From: Alteromonas mediterranea DE
Lineage (GTDB): Bacteria > Pseudomonadota > Gammaproteobacteria > Enterobacterales > Alteromonadaceae
NCBI RefSeq assembly: GCF_000020585.3
Contig: NC_011138.3
Location: 1,120,137-1,184,136, forward strand
Reading direction: 5' to 3'
Length of the DNA stretch: 64,000 bases
Shown here: positions 26,142-35,767 of the stretch, piece by piece
Numbering within the stretch: position 1 is the first letter of the stretch
Layout: every line of letters begins with the position of its first letter
The notes under the pieces: model-generated
What the model saw: only the letters and a program-made list of their open reading frames with translations
Told to the model about the DNA's origin: nothing
The model's database searches: none
Position numbers and translations under genes: made by a program

Positions 26142-26858
26142 TTACAAGTGTATCACGACTTCTTCAGGGCTTGCGACTCTAGCGATTACTGCTTTTCTGC
26201 TGCTTGCGTTTAAAACCTTAATATTATCACCCACGACGCCGTCTTGTTGCGCAATACCGGCAGTCTTAACTTCCATGCCAGCTACCTCAGCAGTAATAGT
26301 AATTCTATCGCCTTTGCAGACAAAGCATAGCATATTCGATTGGATTGCTTGTCCGTTAGTTACTCGGCGCTTCATTCTAGCGCCAATAAGGGCTTCTAAA
26401 TCGGTAAAAGCGGTATGCCGCAATCGTCTAACGTCAACTTTTGCCAGTGTTAAATTAGAAGAAGTAAGAACCGTGCCAGGACTGACGGCTCCTTGGGTAA
26501 CAACGATTTCTTTTGTGCGTGTAACTTGGCCGCTGGTAAACAGATACCACTCATTATTTTGACAGCTAACGCGCACCGATATATACGACTGACTTAGCGC
26601 TTCTTGCGAAGCATTATACTGAAAACCGGTGGGGCAATCTGGAATATTTATCCTATCGTCTATCTTCACAATAGCCACATCAATGCTAGTATCCTGCGCA
26701 TTATCAGTAAGTTGAGAGAGCAAATATTGCTTTGCGCCTTCTTCTACGCGTACGTGATTAGTCATTGCCGCTAAGCAACTTATTGAAATCACACTAAGTA
26801 CCACGCATAGAAGTAAGCGAGTAAGTGATTGGTGCATTGTAGCGTTATTTGGTTTCAT
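26142..26858 (-). CDS. flgA: P-ring assembly chaperone FlgA
   Basis: FlgA helps FlgI assemble into the P-ring in the periplasm. The 238-residue precursor has a signal peptide ending near SCLA/AMTNHV. The C-terminal SAF-like domain shows VVTQGAVSPGTVLTSSNLTLAKVDVRRL, then GARMKRRVTNGQAIQSNML and AEVAGMEVKTAGIAQQDG. The first ATG is used, though an internal Met at codon 8 is possible because neither has a strong ribosome site. It lies upstream of flgM on the same strand, giving the standard flgA-flgM-flgN order. Confidence 0.9.
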   Translation of the reverse strand: MKPNNATMHQSLTRLLLCVVLSVISISCLAAMTNHVRVEEGAKQYLLSQLTDNAQDTSIDVAIVKIDDRINIPDCPTGFQYNASQEALSQSYISVRVSCQNNEWYLFTSGQVTRTKEIVVTQGAVSPGTVLTSSNLTLAKVDVRRLRHTAFTDLEALIGARMKRRVTNGQAIQSNMLCFVCKGDRITITAEVAGMEVKTAGIAQQDGVVGDNIKVLNASSRKAVIARVASPEEVVIHL

Positions 26859-27015
26859 AGTGACTTTTCGTGTTCAGTTTACGAGTTATTGACTATGCTT
26901 AGTAACACCAGTGTAAATCCGCATTGGATTTAATTGCAAAGCGTACAGTAAGGTCAATAGGTGCTAGTCTCAACGCAGGCTTATTAACGCTGTAATAATT
27001 GGCTATTACAAAAAC

Positions 27016-27040
27016 AAAAATGACATTAAGTGTCATTTTT
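27016..27040. other. Palindrome in the flgA/cheV gap
   Basis: AAAAATGACA-TTAAG-TGTCATTTTT is a perfect 10-bp-arm inverted repeat in the 271-bp divergent gap. It is AT-rich and centred between the two genes. It fits an operator or a weak bidirectional terminator equally well. No sigma-54 or FliA promoter could be placed confidently in this gap. Confidence 0.5.
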
Positions 27041-27129
27041 CTGTCGTTTGACCTGCAAAAATTTAGTGATATTGTCTATCTTTATTATCAGAGGCAATGA
27101 TCATGCCCAGTATTATTTAGAGGTGACCT

Positions 27130-28059
27130 ATGTCGGGGATTTTAGATTCAGTAAACCAGCGCACGCAGCTTGTTGGGCAGAATCGCTTGGAGCTGTTGCT
27201 GTTTAGACTGAACGGCCGCCAACGCTTTGGGATCAATGTTTTTAAAGTGCGGGAAGTGCTGCAATGTCCTCCGCTAACCGCTATGCCAAAACTCAATCCT
27301 CTGGTGCGGGGGGTGGCACATATTCGTGGGCAAACTATTTCAGTTATCGACTTAAGCATGGCAACGAGAGGCCGACGGATTGAGGACCTTTCTAATGCCT
27401 TTATCGTTATCGCAGAATACAATCGTTCGGTGCAGGGGTTCTTAGTGGGCGCTGTGGAACGTATTATAAATACCAACTGGGACGCAATTATGCCTCCTCC
27501 ACAAGGTACGGGGCGAGCAAGTTACTTAACCGCGGTTACTGAAGTTGAAAATGAATTGATTGAGATCCTTGATGTAGAAAAAATTCTCAATGAAATTTCG
27601 CCGCTTAATGCAGAAGTAAGTACTGAGGTAGCTGAAGGCTTAACCACAGAGGGCCAAGAAAATAAGATTATCTTTATTGCAGATGATTCTTCAGTGGCTC
27701 GAAATCAGGTTAAAAAAGCATTAACGTCGCTTGGCCTTGAAATTGAGCTTGCGAAAAACGGCTTAGAGGCTTTGAAACGGTTGAAAGAAATCGCTGAAGA
27801 GTATGGCGATGTAACTAACCGTGTTGGGGTTTTAGTGTCTGATATTGAGATGCCGGAAATGGATGGTTATACGCTGACGGCGGAAATAAAAAATACGCCG
27901 GAATTGCAGAAGCTTCACGTCGTGCTCCACACTTCACTTAGTGGTGTATTTAACCAAGCAATGGTACAGAAAGTCGGCGCTGATGACTTTATCGCAAAAT
28001 TTCATCCTGATGAGCTTGCGACCGCAGTACAAAAATGGCTAATGACAGAGTGCGAATAA
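27130..28059 (+). CDS. cheV: Chemotaxis coupling protein CheV
   Basis: CheV links receptors to CheA and adapts signalling through its own receiver. The 309-residue protein has a CheW domain (about 15-160, RQRFGINVFKVREVL, RGVAHIRGQTISVIDL) and a C-terminal receiver (about 175-305). The receiver has the acidic pair in FIADDSSVARN, the acceptor Asp in VLVSDIEMPEMDGY and the Lys in FIAKFHPDEL. It starts behind AGAGGTGACCT and is followed by cheR after 15 bp. Confidence 0.93.
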   Translation: MSGILDSVNQRTQLVGQNRLELLLFRLNGRQRFGINVFKVREVLQCPPLTAMPKLNPLVRGVAHIRGQTISVIDLSMATRGRRIEDLSNAFIVIAEYNRSVQGFLVGAVERIINTNWDAIMPPPQGTGRASYLTAVTEVENELIEILDVEKILNEISPLNAEVSTEVAEGLTTEGQENKIIFIADDSSVARNQVKKALTSLGLEIELAKNGLEALKRLKEIAEEYGDVTNRVGVLVSDIEMPEMDGYTLTAEIKNTPELQKLHVVLHTSLSGVFNQAMVQKVGADDFIAKFHPDELATAVQKWLMTECE

Positions 28060-28074
28060 CGGAGCAATATAGGA

Positions 28075-28905
28075 TTGGCTAATAAAGACGTTTCGCCAGC
28101 AAGTTACCTGAAGTTCAGAGAATTCTTAGAAAAGCAGTGCGGTATAGTACTAGGTGATAATAAACAATATCTAGTGCGCAGCCGCTTGGCTTCTTTGCTC
28201 TTCAAATATAAATACGAGTCGGCTGACGAACTGATTGATGTCGTTGTACGAGGTTTTGACAGATCTTTACTTCAAAGCGTTATAGATGCAATGACGACCA
28301 ATGAGACCCTTTGGTTTCGCGACAACTATCCTTTTGACCTTCTTGTTAAAGACCTGCTTCCTAAGTTATCGGCAAAGAACCAAAAGATACGGATTTGGAG
28401 CGCAGCATGCTCTTCCGGTCAAGAGCCATACTCCATCGCTATGTCTGTACTTGAGTATCAGCGTCAGCGTCCCGGCGCTTTGCGTGCGGGGGTTGAAATT
28501 GTTGCCACTGACTTGTCCTCTGAAATGTTGCAAAAGTGCGAATCGGGCATCTATGACGAGCTGTCGTTGGCTCGGGGTTTATCGCCCCAACGACGACAAG
28601 CATTTTTTCAAAAAAATGAAAGCGGTTTGATGCAGATAAAGCCTGATGTTCGCCGAATGGTAAACTTCAGAAGCCTTAACCTTCTTTCAAGCTATGCCGC
28701 CCTTGGCCGCTTTGACATCGTTTTCTGCCGCAACGTGCTCATTTATTTTTCAGCAGACATCAAGCAGCGCATACTGCAACAAATTGCCGGACAACTGCAG
28801 TCTGAAGGCATACTTTTCCTTGGCGCTTCTGAGTCTATCAGCGCGGCAAGCGATACATATAATATGGTGAAGTGCCACCCTGGCCTCTACTACCAGAAAA
28901 AATGA
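28075..28905 (+). CDS. cheR: Chemotaxis methyltransferase CheR
   Basis: CheR methylates glutamates of chemoreceptors using S-adenosylmethionine. The 276-residue protein has the helical N-domain and a Rossmann methyltransferase domain (IWSAACSSGQEPYSIAM, IVATDLSSEML, FDIVFCRNVLIYF). The start is TTG 28075 with GGAG about 10 bases upstream. It forms a pair with cheV directly before the flgB operon, as in other polar-flagellum loci. Confidence 0.93.
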   Translation: MANKDVSPASYLKFREFLEKQCGIVLGDNKQYLVRSRLASLLFKYKYESADELIDVVVRGFDRSLLQSVIDAMTTNETLWFRDNYPFDLLVKDLLPKLSAKNQKIRIWSAACSSGQEPYSIAMSVLEYQRQRPGALRAGVEIVATDLSSEMLQKCESGIYDELSLARGLSPQRRQAFFQKNESGLMQIKPDVRRMVNFRSLNLLSSYAALGRFDIVFCRNVLIYFSADIKQRILQQIAGQLQSEGILFLGASESISAASDTYNMVKCHPGLYYQKK

Positions 28906-28988
28906 TCTCACTTATCGGTCTGATAAATAATAATTTTTTATCGATCAGGTCGACCACTATTTAAAAAACCTCCGTCAAAAACTCATTA

Positions 28989-29005
28989 TGGCATCTGCCT
29001 TGCTA
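28989..29005 (+). promoter_or_regulatory. Sigma-54 promoter of the flgB operon
   Basis: TGGCATCTGCCTTGCTA has GG-N10-GC spacing and is very close to TGGCAC-N5-TTGCA. It lies 97 bp before flgB. Confidence 0.85.
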
Positions 29006-29101
29006 ACTATTTTCATAGACGACATTTAACGGAAACCGTCACATCTTAATTCCGTCAAATTGTCACCATGAAATGTTTATAAGTATGTCAGAGGTCATGT
29101 T

Positions 29102-29536
29102 ATGGCTATTAACCTAGATAAACTGGTTGGCTTTAACGAGTCGGCGCTCAAGATACGCACAGAGCGTATGGAAGTTATTTCAGGGAATCTAGCAAACGCA
29201 AATACGCCAGGCTACAAAGCGAGAGACATCGACTTTAATAAAGCGATGCAGTCGGCAATGCATGAGGCATCAAGCAGCTCATCAAGCCGGGCTTCTTCAG
29301 GTCTAGTGCGGACAAATGATCGCCACTTAAGCGGCAATTCTACGTCAGTAGCGGCAAACTTTGACATGCAATACCGCATCCCAACACAACCAGACACTGG
29401 CGACGGTAATACGGTTGAAGTTCAAGCGGAAAGAAATCGGTTTTTAGACAATGGATTGCGCTACCAAGCCAGCCTAGAATTTTTGAACGGAAAAATTAAA
29501 GGCATGAAAAAAGCGCTTAGCTCAGGAGGTCAGTAG
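29102..29536 (+). CDS. flgB: Flagellar basal-body rod protein FlgB
   Basis: FlgB forms the proximal rod at the MS-ring. The 144-residue protein has the rod signature EVISGNLANANTPGYKARDIDF near its N-terminus and the helical C-terminal end NGKIKGMKKAL. It opens the flgBCDE operon downstream of a sigma-54 promoter, and flgC starts 3 bases after its stop. Confidence 0.95.
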   Translation: MAINLDKLVGFNESALKIRTERMEVISGNLANANTPGYKARDIDFNKAMQSAMHEASSSSSSRASSGLVRTNDRHLSGNSTSVAANFDMQYRIPTQPDTGDGNTVEVQAERNRFLDNGLRYQASLEFLNGKIKGMKKALSSGGQ

Positions 29537-29538
29537 TC

Positions 29539-29961
29539 ATGAGTTTATTTAATGTAATGCAAATTTCGAGTACGGGTATGGAGGCGGAGAATGTACGTCT
29601 TAATACTACGGCAAGTAATATTGCCAACGCTAACTCGGTTAGCAGCAGCTATGACGAAACATACCGAGCTCGCCATCCAGTTTTCGCTACGGCGTTGCAA
29701 GATGCAATGCGCGACCAGTCGAAAGGTGCAGGTGTTCAAGTAAAGGGTATTGTAGAAAGTGATGCTCCTTTGCAAGTGGAGTATTCACCTAACAACCCGA
29801 TGGCAGATGAAAACGGCTACATCTATAAACCCAACGTGAACATTGTGGAAGAGATGGCGAATATGATGTCAGCGTCCAAAGCGTATGAAACTAACGTGCA
29901 GGTTGCGGACACCACAAAGCGTATTTTCCGTCGCGTACTGCAGCTAGGTCAAGGGCAGTAA
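29539..29961 (+). CDS. flgC: Flagellar basal-body rod protein FlgC
   Basis: This proximal rod subunit has 140 residues. It contains the N-terminal ANIANANS-type rod motif (TTASNIANANSVSSSYDETYRA) and the C-terminal conserved block ANMMSASKAYETNVQVADTTK. A GGAGGT ribosome site lies inside the end of flgB, so the two genes are coupled. Confidence 0.95.
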   Translation: MSLFNVMQISSTGMEAENVRLNTTASNIANANSVSSSYDETYRARHPVFATALQDAMRDQSKGAGVQVKGIVESDAPLQVEYSPNNPMADENGYIYKPNVNIVEEMANMMSASKAYETNVQVADTTKRIFRRVLQLGQGQ

Positions 29962-29992
29962 CTTGCCGCTTGAATAATGTGAGGATTACTCA

Positions 29993-30679
29993 GTGAATAC
30001 CATAAACAATACTGGCTTAAATACTGATCTGTATTGGCAAGAGGAAACCGTCAAAATAGCTGACGGCACCGAGCAGCAGTTAACCCAGGAAGATTTCTTC
30101 TCAATGTTAACTGAGCAGTTAGCCAATCAGGATCCCACTGCACCCGTTGATAACGATCAAATGGTAGCGCAGATGACATCATTTACGATGGCCGACGGTA
30201 TTTCCCAGCTTAACGAAAAGTTTGAGTCGTTTGCAGCTTCAATGACATCGAATCAAGCGTTACAAGCTTCTAGTCTTATCGGGCAAAACGTGCTGGTTCA
30301 AGGTAACGTGGGTTATATGGCCAATGAAGGCGATGGCATTTCGGGTGTCATCGTGAATGAAAAAACAGTTCAGAATATGACGATCACTATTGAGAACCAG
30401 TTTGGTGAAGTCATAAAAACCATTGATGCAGGCACACAAAGCGCTGGCAACATTGAGTTTGAATGGGATGGCAAAGATAAGCATGGCAACCAGATGGCAC
30501 CGGGTGAATATGTTATCAGTGCCACTGGCGAGTTGAATGGAGAAGGTGTTCAGCTGAATACCGCCGTTAATCGCCATGTTGGAAGTGTAAGCTTGGCTGG
30601 TAGTGGTCAAGGCGTAATTTTGAATTTGGATGGTGATGTCAGTATCAATCTTGATGACGTCATTCAAATCGGCAGTTAG
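29993..30679 (+). CDS. flgD: Hook assembly scaffold FlgD
   Basis: FlgD caps the growing hook. The 228-residue product has the conserved N-terminal export and scaffold segment (LTQEDFFSMLTEQLANQDPTAPVDNDQMVAQMTSF) and FlgD Ig/tudor-like C-domain features (FEWDGKDKHGNQMAPGEYVI). It starts with GTG 29993 behind GTGAGGATTACTCA. flgE follows after 14 bp. Confidence 0.94.
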   Translation: MNTINNTGLNTDLYWQEETVKIADGTEQQLTQEDFFSMLTEQLANQDPTAPVDNDQMVAQMTSFTMADGISQLNEKFESFAASMTSNQALQASSLIGQNVLVQGNVGYMANEGDGISGVIVNEKTVQNMTITIENQFGEVIKTIDAGTQSAGNIEFEWDGKDKHGNQMAPGEYVISATGELNGEGVQLNTAVNRHVGSVSLAGSGQGVILNLDGDVSINLDDVIQIGS

Positions 30680-30693
30680 TAGGAGAATCAATA

Positions 30694-32079
30694 ATGTCTT
30701 TTAATATTGCACTGAGTGGCGTATCGGCCGCACAAAAAGATTTGGATGTAACCGCCAACAACATCGCAAACGTAAATACTGTTGGCTTTAAAGAATCTCG
30801 TGCTGAATTTGGCGATGTTTATGCGGCATCACTGTTAGCAGGTGGTAAAACGAAAGTGGGTGACGGTGTACTAACTCAGGAAGTTGCACAGCAATTTTCT
30901 CAAGGTAGCCTTCAGTTTACGAATACGTCGTTAGACCTTGCGATTACAGGTAACGGTTTCTTTGCGACAGTACCTGAAATTACATCACGTGACTTTTCAT
31001 TTACTCGTGCCGGCCAGTTTAAGCTCGATAGTGACAACTTCGTGGTAAACAGTAATGGTGACAACCTTCTGGGCTTCCCGGTAAACGCTGATGGAACCAG
31101 TGCATCTGTTGCGCTAAGTACTACCGAGCCTGTTCGTATTCCTGACTCTTCGGGTTCACCGCAACAAACCTCAGAGGTTGATATTCGTATGAACCTTCCT
31201 GCTGGCGACGCTGGTCTAGACCCACAAGACTTCAACCCTGAAGATCCGTTGACTTATAACGCAGCAACCTCGGTAACTGTTTATGATTCACTGGGTGATA
31301 GCCATGTTATGACCTATTACTTCATAAAAGACGGTTCACCAGGCGTTGATAACGAATGGTATGTCGCTACCGCGATTGACGACACACTTGTTGATATGAC
31401 CGACTCTGCTGGTAATGATACCGACCCAGCTACAGCGGTTAACTCAGTAGGTGGAAATACAGGTAATGCAGTAACTGCGTCTAAGCTTATCTTCTCTCAA
31501 GGCGGTGACTTTTCTGGTATGGAAACACCAGACGGCAATGCTACGTTAGACTTTAAAATGCAAACTGAAGCGCTAGGTGCTGGCATATTGGCAAATGGTT
31601 CTGACCCAAATCAACAAATTAGCATCGATTTTAACTTGGACGTGAACAGCGCCACACCTAATGAGCCGACTCAGTTCGCCTCTGCGTTTGAAGTTACTTC
31701 ACTAGAACAAGACGGTTTACCTGTAGGTCGATTAACGGGTATCGACATTGGTCCGGATGGCTTGGTTCGTGCAACGTTCTCTAATGGTACGTCTGAACCT
31801 ATTGTTCGTGTCGCTTTGGTTCGCTTTTCTAATGAACAAGGCCTAACTCAAGAGAGCAGTACTCAGTGGAAGGAAAGTATTCTTTCAGGTGAGGCACTAG
31901 CAGGGGAAGCAACAACCGGTACTTTCGGTGAAATTAACTCTTCGGCGCTGGAACAAGCCAACGTTAACCTTACCACTGAGCTCATCGACATGATTATCGC
32001 TCAGCGTAACTTCCAGGCAAACTCGCGTGCGCTTGAAGTGAACAACTCGCTAAACCAGACTATCCTTAACATTCGATAG
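30694..32079 (+). CDS. flgE: Flagellar hook protein FlgE
   Basis: FlgE polymerises into the hook. The 461-residue product has the N-terminal rod/hook motif (DVTANNIANVNTVGFKESRAEF), two hook domains (FlgE D1/D2-like, about 85-375) and the C-terminal block LIDMIIAQRNFQANSRALEVNNSLNQTIL. Its length is within the usual marine gammaproteobacterial range. A strong terminator follows 80 bases after the stop and ends this transcript. Confidence 0.95.
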   Translation: MSFNIALSGVSAAQKDLDVTANNIANVNTVGFKESRAEFGDVYAASLLAGGKTKVGDGVLTQEVAQQFSQGSLQFTNTSLDLAITGNGFFATVPEITSRDFSFTRAGQFKLDSDNFVVNSNGDNLLGFPVNADGTSASVALSTTEPVRIPDSSGSPQQTSEVDIRMNLPAGDAGLDPQDFNPEDPLTYNAATSVTVYDSLGDSHVMTYYFIKDGSPGVDNEWYVATAIDDTLVDMTDSAGNDTDPATAVNSVGGNTGNAVTASKLIFSQGGDFSGMETPDGNATLDFKMQTEALGAGILANGSDPNQQISIDFNLDVNSATPNEPTQFASAFEVTSLEQDGLPVGRLTGIDIGPDGLVRATFSNGTSEPIVRVALVRFSNEQGLTQESSTQWKESILSGEALAGEATTGTFGEINSSALEQANVNLTTELIDMIIAQRNFQANSRALEVNNSLNQTILNIR

Positions 32080-32158
32080 TTTGCAGTAAGCCACATTAGC
32101 AGATTGCTAAGCGGCAAATTTTAGGCGCGGAAAACCGTACCTATTTGACCCGATTTAG

Positions 32159-32190
32159 AAAGGTCGCAACAATGCGACCTTTTTATTTTT
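32159..32190 (+). terminator. Rho-independent terminator after flgE
   Basis: AAAGGTCGCA, a 4-base loop, TGCGACCTTT then a T-rich run. It separates flgBCDE from flgF, which has its own promoter. Confidence 0.9.
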
Positions 32191-32248
32191 CTATATATAT
32201 CAATTCAATACCGCCCTTATTTTTCAATTGCACTAAATATCCACAGAT

Positions 32249-32264
32249 TGGCACTGCCTTTGCA
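32249..32264 (+). promoter_or_regulatory. Sigma-54 promoter before flgF
   Basis: TGGCACTGCCTTTGCA matches TGGCAC-N5-TTGCA exactly, with 10 bases between GG and GC, 40 bp before flgF. Confidence 0.9.
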
Positions 32265-32303
32265 AAATCTTGTTTAAGGTTTAATCAGAGTCAAAAGTCA
32301 GTC

Positions 32304-33047
32304 ATGGACAAACTTCTCTATATTTCAGCAAGTGGTGCCTCCCAAGACCTACTAGGAACAGGGATTAGGGCCAATAACTTGGCTAATGCACAGACAACGG
32401 GATTCAGAGCGCAGTTAGAGCAGGCAAGGTCAATGCCGGCCTACGGCGAAGGTTTGCCGACTCGCGTGTTTTCCATGACAGAAAGCCCGTCGAATAATTA
32501 CGAGTCGGGTCCGATGATTAAAACAGACCGCGATTTAGACGTAGCCATTCAAGGTGATGGTTGGTTCGCTGTACAAGATCAAAATGGTCAAGAAGCTTAC
32601 TCGCGTGATGGAAATTTCAAGTTGGGCGATGACGGAATTTTGACAGATATCCACGATCGCGTCGTGCTTGGTGACAATGGGCCAATATTCCTTCCTGTTC
32701 CTTTAGATAATCTCAATATTGCGGCCGATGGCACGTTGTCAATGAGACAGCTAGGTGCCCCTGCCAATGTTATTGAAGAAGTGGGGCGACTTAAATTGGT
32801 TAGCCCAAACTATGCAGACATGGAACGTGGGAACGACGGCTTATTTAGAATGGAAGATGGCTCAATAGCGCCAGCCAATGCCAACGTAAAAGTAATGTCA
32901 GGCATGCTTGAAGGTTCCAACGTCAATGCGGTTGACGAAATGGTAGACATGATAAGTCTGCAGCGTCACTACGAGCTTCAAGTCAAAATGATGAAGCAAG
33001 CAGAGAAACTAGATCAAAGTGGCAATGCGTTATTACGCATTCTGTAA
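32304..33047 (+). CDS. flgF: Flagellar basal-body rod protein FlgF
   Basis: This rod subunit has 247 residues when started at ATG 32304 (MDKLLYISASGASQ). That start matches the family N-terminus; the frame is open upstream but the extra residues have no homology. It carries RANNLANAQTTGFRAQLEQ and the C-terminal VDEMVDMISLQRHYELQVKMM. The perfect sigma-54 promoter before it suggests flgF starts a second transcript, running at least through flgG. Confidence 0.94.
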   Translation: MDKLLYISASGASQDLLGTGIRANNLANAQTTGFRAQLEQARSMPAYGEGLPTRVFSMTESPSNNYESGPMIKTDRDLDVAIQGDGWFAVQDQNGQEAYSRDGNFKLGDDGILTDIHDRVVLGDNGPIFLPVPLDNLNIAADGTLSMRQLGAPANVIEEVGRLKLVSPNYADMERGNDGLFRMEDGSIAPANANVKVMSGMLEGSNVNAVDEMVDMISLQRHYELQVKMMKQAEKLDQSGNALLRIL

Positions 33048-33093
33048 AAGAATTTTTATCACCGTTGCCCTATGAGCAACGTCGGAGGTTAAC

Positions 33094-33882
33094 ATGCATC
33101 CAGCATTGTGGATTAGTAAAACCGGACTAGACGCCGCACAGACCGATGTGGCAGTGGTGTCTAACAACCTAGCAAACGCATCAACAGTGGGCTTTAAAAA
33201 AGACCGCGCGGTGTTTGAAGATTTGCTTTATCAGAATATCAATCAGCCAGGCGGTCGTTCGTCTGCTGACACGGAACTACCTTCTGGGCTTATGCTTGGT
33301 TCAGGCTCGAAGGTCGTTGCTACTCAAAAAGCACACACGCAAGGTAACCTGTTAACCACTGAAAACGCGTTGGATATGTCAATTCAGGGCCGTGGTTACT
33401 TTGAAATATTGCAGCCAGACGGCACCATTGCATATTCGAGAAATGGTCAGTTTTCACTGAACGACCAAGGCCAAATTGTTACATCTGGCGCGGGCTTTTT
33501 GCTTCAGCCTGAAGTGGCTATTCCCGAAGATGCGCAACAAATCACAATTTCTCAAGATGGTGAAATTAGCGTAAGTATTCGAGGACAAGCAGAGCCTCAG
33601 GTATTAGGGCAATTAAATATTTCTGATTTTGTGAACCCAACGGGCCTTCAGCCTACGGGACAGAACCTTTTCGTAGAGACAGCGTCAAGCGGTGCACCTA
33701 TTCAGGGGATCCCTGGTCTGCAAGGTTTGGGTTATATCTCACAAGGCACGTTGGAAACGTCTAATGTAAACGTGACCGAAGAGTTAGTAAACCTTATCGA
33801 AAGCCAGCGCTTGTATGAGATGAACTCAAAGGTTATCTCATCGGTCGACCAAATGCTTGGTCAGGTTATTCAGCAACTTTAG
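33094..33882 (+). CDS. flgG: Distal rod protein FlgG
   Basis: FlgG forms the distal rod that carries the L- and P-rings. The 262-residue protein has the typical NNLANASTVGFKKDRAVFEDLLYQ N-terminal segment, given here over two parts, and ends with EELVNLIESQRLYEMNSKVISSVDQML. The start at ATG 33094 follows CGGAGGTTAAC. flgH follows after 11 bp. Confidence 0.95.
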   Translation: MHPALWISKTGLDAAQTDVAVVSNNLANASTVGFKKDRAVFEDLLYQNINQPGGRSSADTELPSGLMLGSGSKVVATQKAHTQGNLLTTENALDMSIQGRGYFEILQPDGTIAYSRNGQFSLNDQGQIVTSGAGFLLQPEVAIPEDAQQITISQDGEISVSIRGQAEPQVLGQLNISDFVNPTGLQPTGQNLFVETASSGAPIQGIPGLQGLGYISQGTLETSNVNVTEELVNLIESQRLYEMNSKVISSVDQMLGQVIQQL

Positions 33883-33893
33883 TAGGTAGCATC

Positions 33894-34574
33894 ATGCGTA
33901 TTTTAGGTTTATCTGCTGCACTTCTGATACTTGGCGGTTGCGCCAGTACAAACGAGCCTCCCGTTCAGGCAAACGACCCGTCGTTTGCACCGGTAGTGCC
34001 AGATTACCCGCGTGAAACGGTAGTAGAAGATGGCTCGCTTTTTCGTTCGCAGCTTGCTAACAACTTATATTCTGACGTTACCGCAAGAAGAGTCGGTGAC
34101 ATCATCACTGTAACGTTAAGCGAGAATACCCAAGCGAGTAAGTCCGCGGATACATCTACTGCTAAAGACACGAACGTGAATCTTAATCCTATTACAGGGT
34201 TGGCAGGTCAAGCCATTAACATAGGCGGTGAGTCCATACAGTTAGGCGTAAGTTCGTCACGGGACTTCTCAGGAGATGCCGCAGCGAATCAAAGCAACAG
34301 CTTAATCGGCGCTATTTCCGTTACCGTAGTCGACGTTCTGCCTAACAGCAATCTTGTTATTCGTGGTGAGAAGTGGTTAACGCTAAACCAAGGTGACGAG
34401 TACATTCGGCTTACCGGTATTATTCGCCCCGCAGATATTAGCCCTGAAAACGAAATCGTTTCGACTAAAGTGGCCAATGCACGCATCCAATATTCAGGTA
34501 CCGGTTCCTTTGCGCGTGCGCAAGAAAAGGGTTGGTTAACCAAGTTTTTTGATTCCACTTGGTGGCCTCTTTAG
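33894..34574 (+). CDS. flgH: L-ring protein FlgH (lipoprotein)
   Basis: FlgH makes the outer-membrane L-ring. The 226-residue precursor has a signal peptide and lipobox (LILGGC, Cys at about residue 16). The family body follows ([39 protein letters not shown]) and [29 protein letters not shown]. flgI starts 20 bases after its stop. Confidence 0.95.
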   Translation: MRILGLSAALLILGGCASTNEPPVQANDPSFAPVVPDYPRETVVEDGSLFRSQLANNLYSDVTARRVGDIITVTLSENTQASKSADTSTAKDTNVNLNPITGLAGQAINIGGESIQLGVSSSRDFSGDAAANQSNSLIGAISVTVVDVLPNSNLVIRGEKWLTLNQGDEYIRLTGIIRPADISPENEIVSTKVANARIQYSGTGSFARAQEKGWLTKFFDSTWWPL

Positions 34575-34594
34575 GTTTAGGAAGGAGAGTGAAT

Positions 34595-35707
34595 ATGCGT
34601 TTATTTTCAGTTGTACTTGCCGTTTTCACACTGCTTTTACCCTCGCAGGCATTTGCCCAGCGCATTAAAGATGTAGCGAGTATTCAAGGCGTACGTAGTA
34701 ACCAATTAGTGGGATATGGTCTTGTTGTAGGTTTGCCTGGAACGGGTGAACAAAGCCCGTTCACCGAACAAAGTTTCAGAACCATGCTGCGTAACTTTGG
34801 TATCAGCCTTGACGCCAATACCAAGCCAAAAATACGAAACGTGGCCGCAGTGGCGGTACACGCCGACCTGCCTGCTTTTGCAAAACCCGGACAAACCATT
34901 GATATTACGGTTTCTTCAGTTGGCGAAGCGGCCAGTCTTCAAGGCGGAACGCTGCTCCAGACGTTTCTTCGCGGTGTTGACGGTAAAGTCTACGCTGTAG
35001 CGCAAGGCAGCTTAGTCGTGAGCGGGTTTGGCGCACAAGGCGGTGACGGCTCTCGTATTGTCGTTAATACGCCAACGGTAGGCAGAATTCCAAACGGTGC
35101 GATGGTAGAGCAATCTGTACCAACAGGCTTTGCCAATGGCGACACGTTAACGCTTAACCTCCATTATCCAGATTTCTCAACAGCCAAGTCGCTTGCAGAT
35201 ACGATCAACGAGCGCTTAGGTGCACAGCCGGAAAATGGCTATGTTATTGCTAAGCCCATTGATGCAGCGTCTGTTCGCGTGTCGGCCCCGCGAGATGTCG
35301 GTCAGCGCGTGGGCTTTTTGGCTACCTTAGAAAACTTCGAATTTACACCAGCTGATGCGCCAGCGCGCGTAGTGATAAACAGCCGAACAGGCACCATTGT
35401 GATTGGTAGTGACGTTCGCTTATTACCAGCAGCAATTACCCATGGCGGCTTAACGGTGACTATTTCTGAGAATCAACAGGTGACGCAGCCTAATGCATTT
35501 GCAGATGGCCAAACTGCCATAACCACCCAATCTATTGTTGATGTGGACTTGGCTGATAGCAGAATGTTTAAGTTTGAGCCTGGCGTTACCCTCGACCAGT
35601 TAGTGCGTGCAGTTAACGAAGTGGGCGCGGCACCGGGCGACTTGATGGCAATTTTAGAGGCACTGCGTCATGCGGGGGCTTTACGCGGTGAACTTGTAAT
35701 TATCTAA
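34595..35707 (+). CDS. flgI: P-ring protein FlgI
   Basis: FlgI forms the periplasmic P-ring around the rod. With ATG 34595 (behind AGGAAGGAGAGTGAAT) the precursor has 370 residues. The signal peptide is cut after SQAFA, and the mature start [25 protein letters not shown] is conserved. Starting further upstream would overlap flgH and spoil the signal peptide. Confidence 0.95.
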   Translation: MRLFSVVLAVFTLLLPSQAFAQRIKDVASIQGVRSNQLVGYGLVVGLPGTGEQSPFTEQSFRTMLRNFGISLDANTKPKIRNVAAVAVHADLPAFAKPGQTIDITVSSVGEAASLQGGTLLQTFLRGVDGKVYAVAQGSLVVSGFGAQGGDGSRIVVNTPTVGRIPNGAMVEQSVPTGFANGDTLTLNLHYPDFSTAKSLADTINERLGAQPENGYVIAKPIDAASVRVSAPRDVGQRVGFLATLENFEFTPADAPARVVINSRTGTIVIGSDVRLLPAAITHGGLTVTISENQQVTQPNAFADGQTAITTQSIVDVDLADSRMFKFEPGVTLDQLVRAVNEVGAAPGDLMAILEALRHAGALRGELVII

Positions 35708-35767
35708 AGCGAACAGTTTTTAACAGTATCTGGTGGGAATAAAACGGGTTACAACGGAATAAATACG

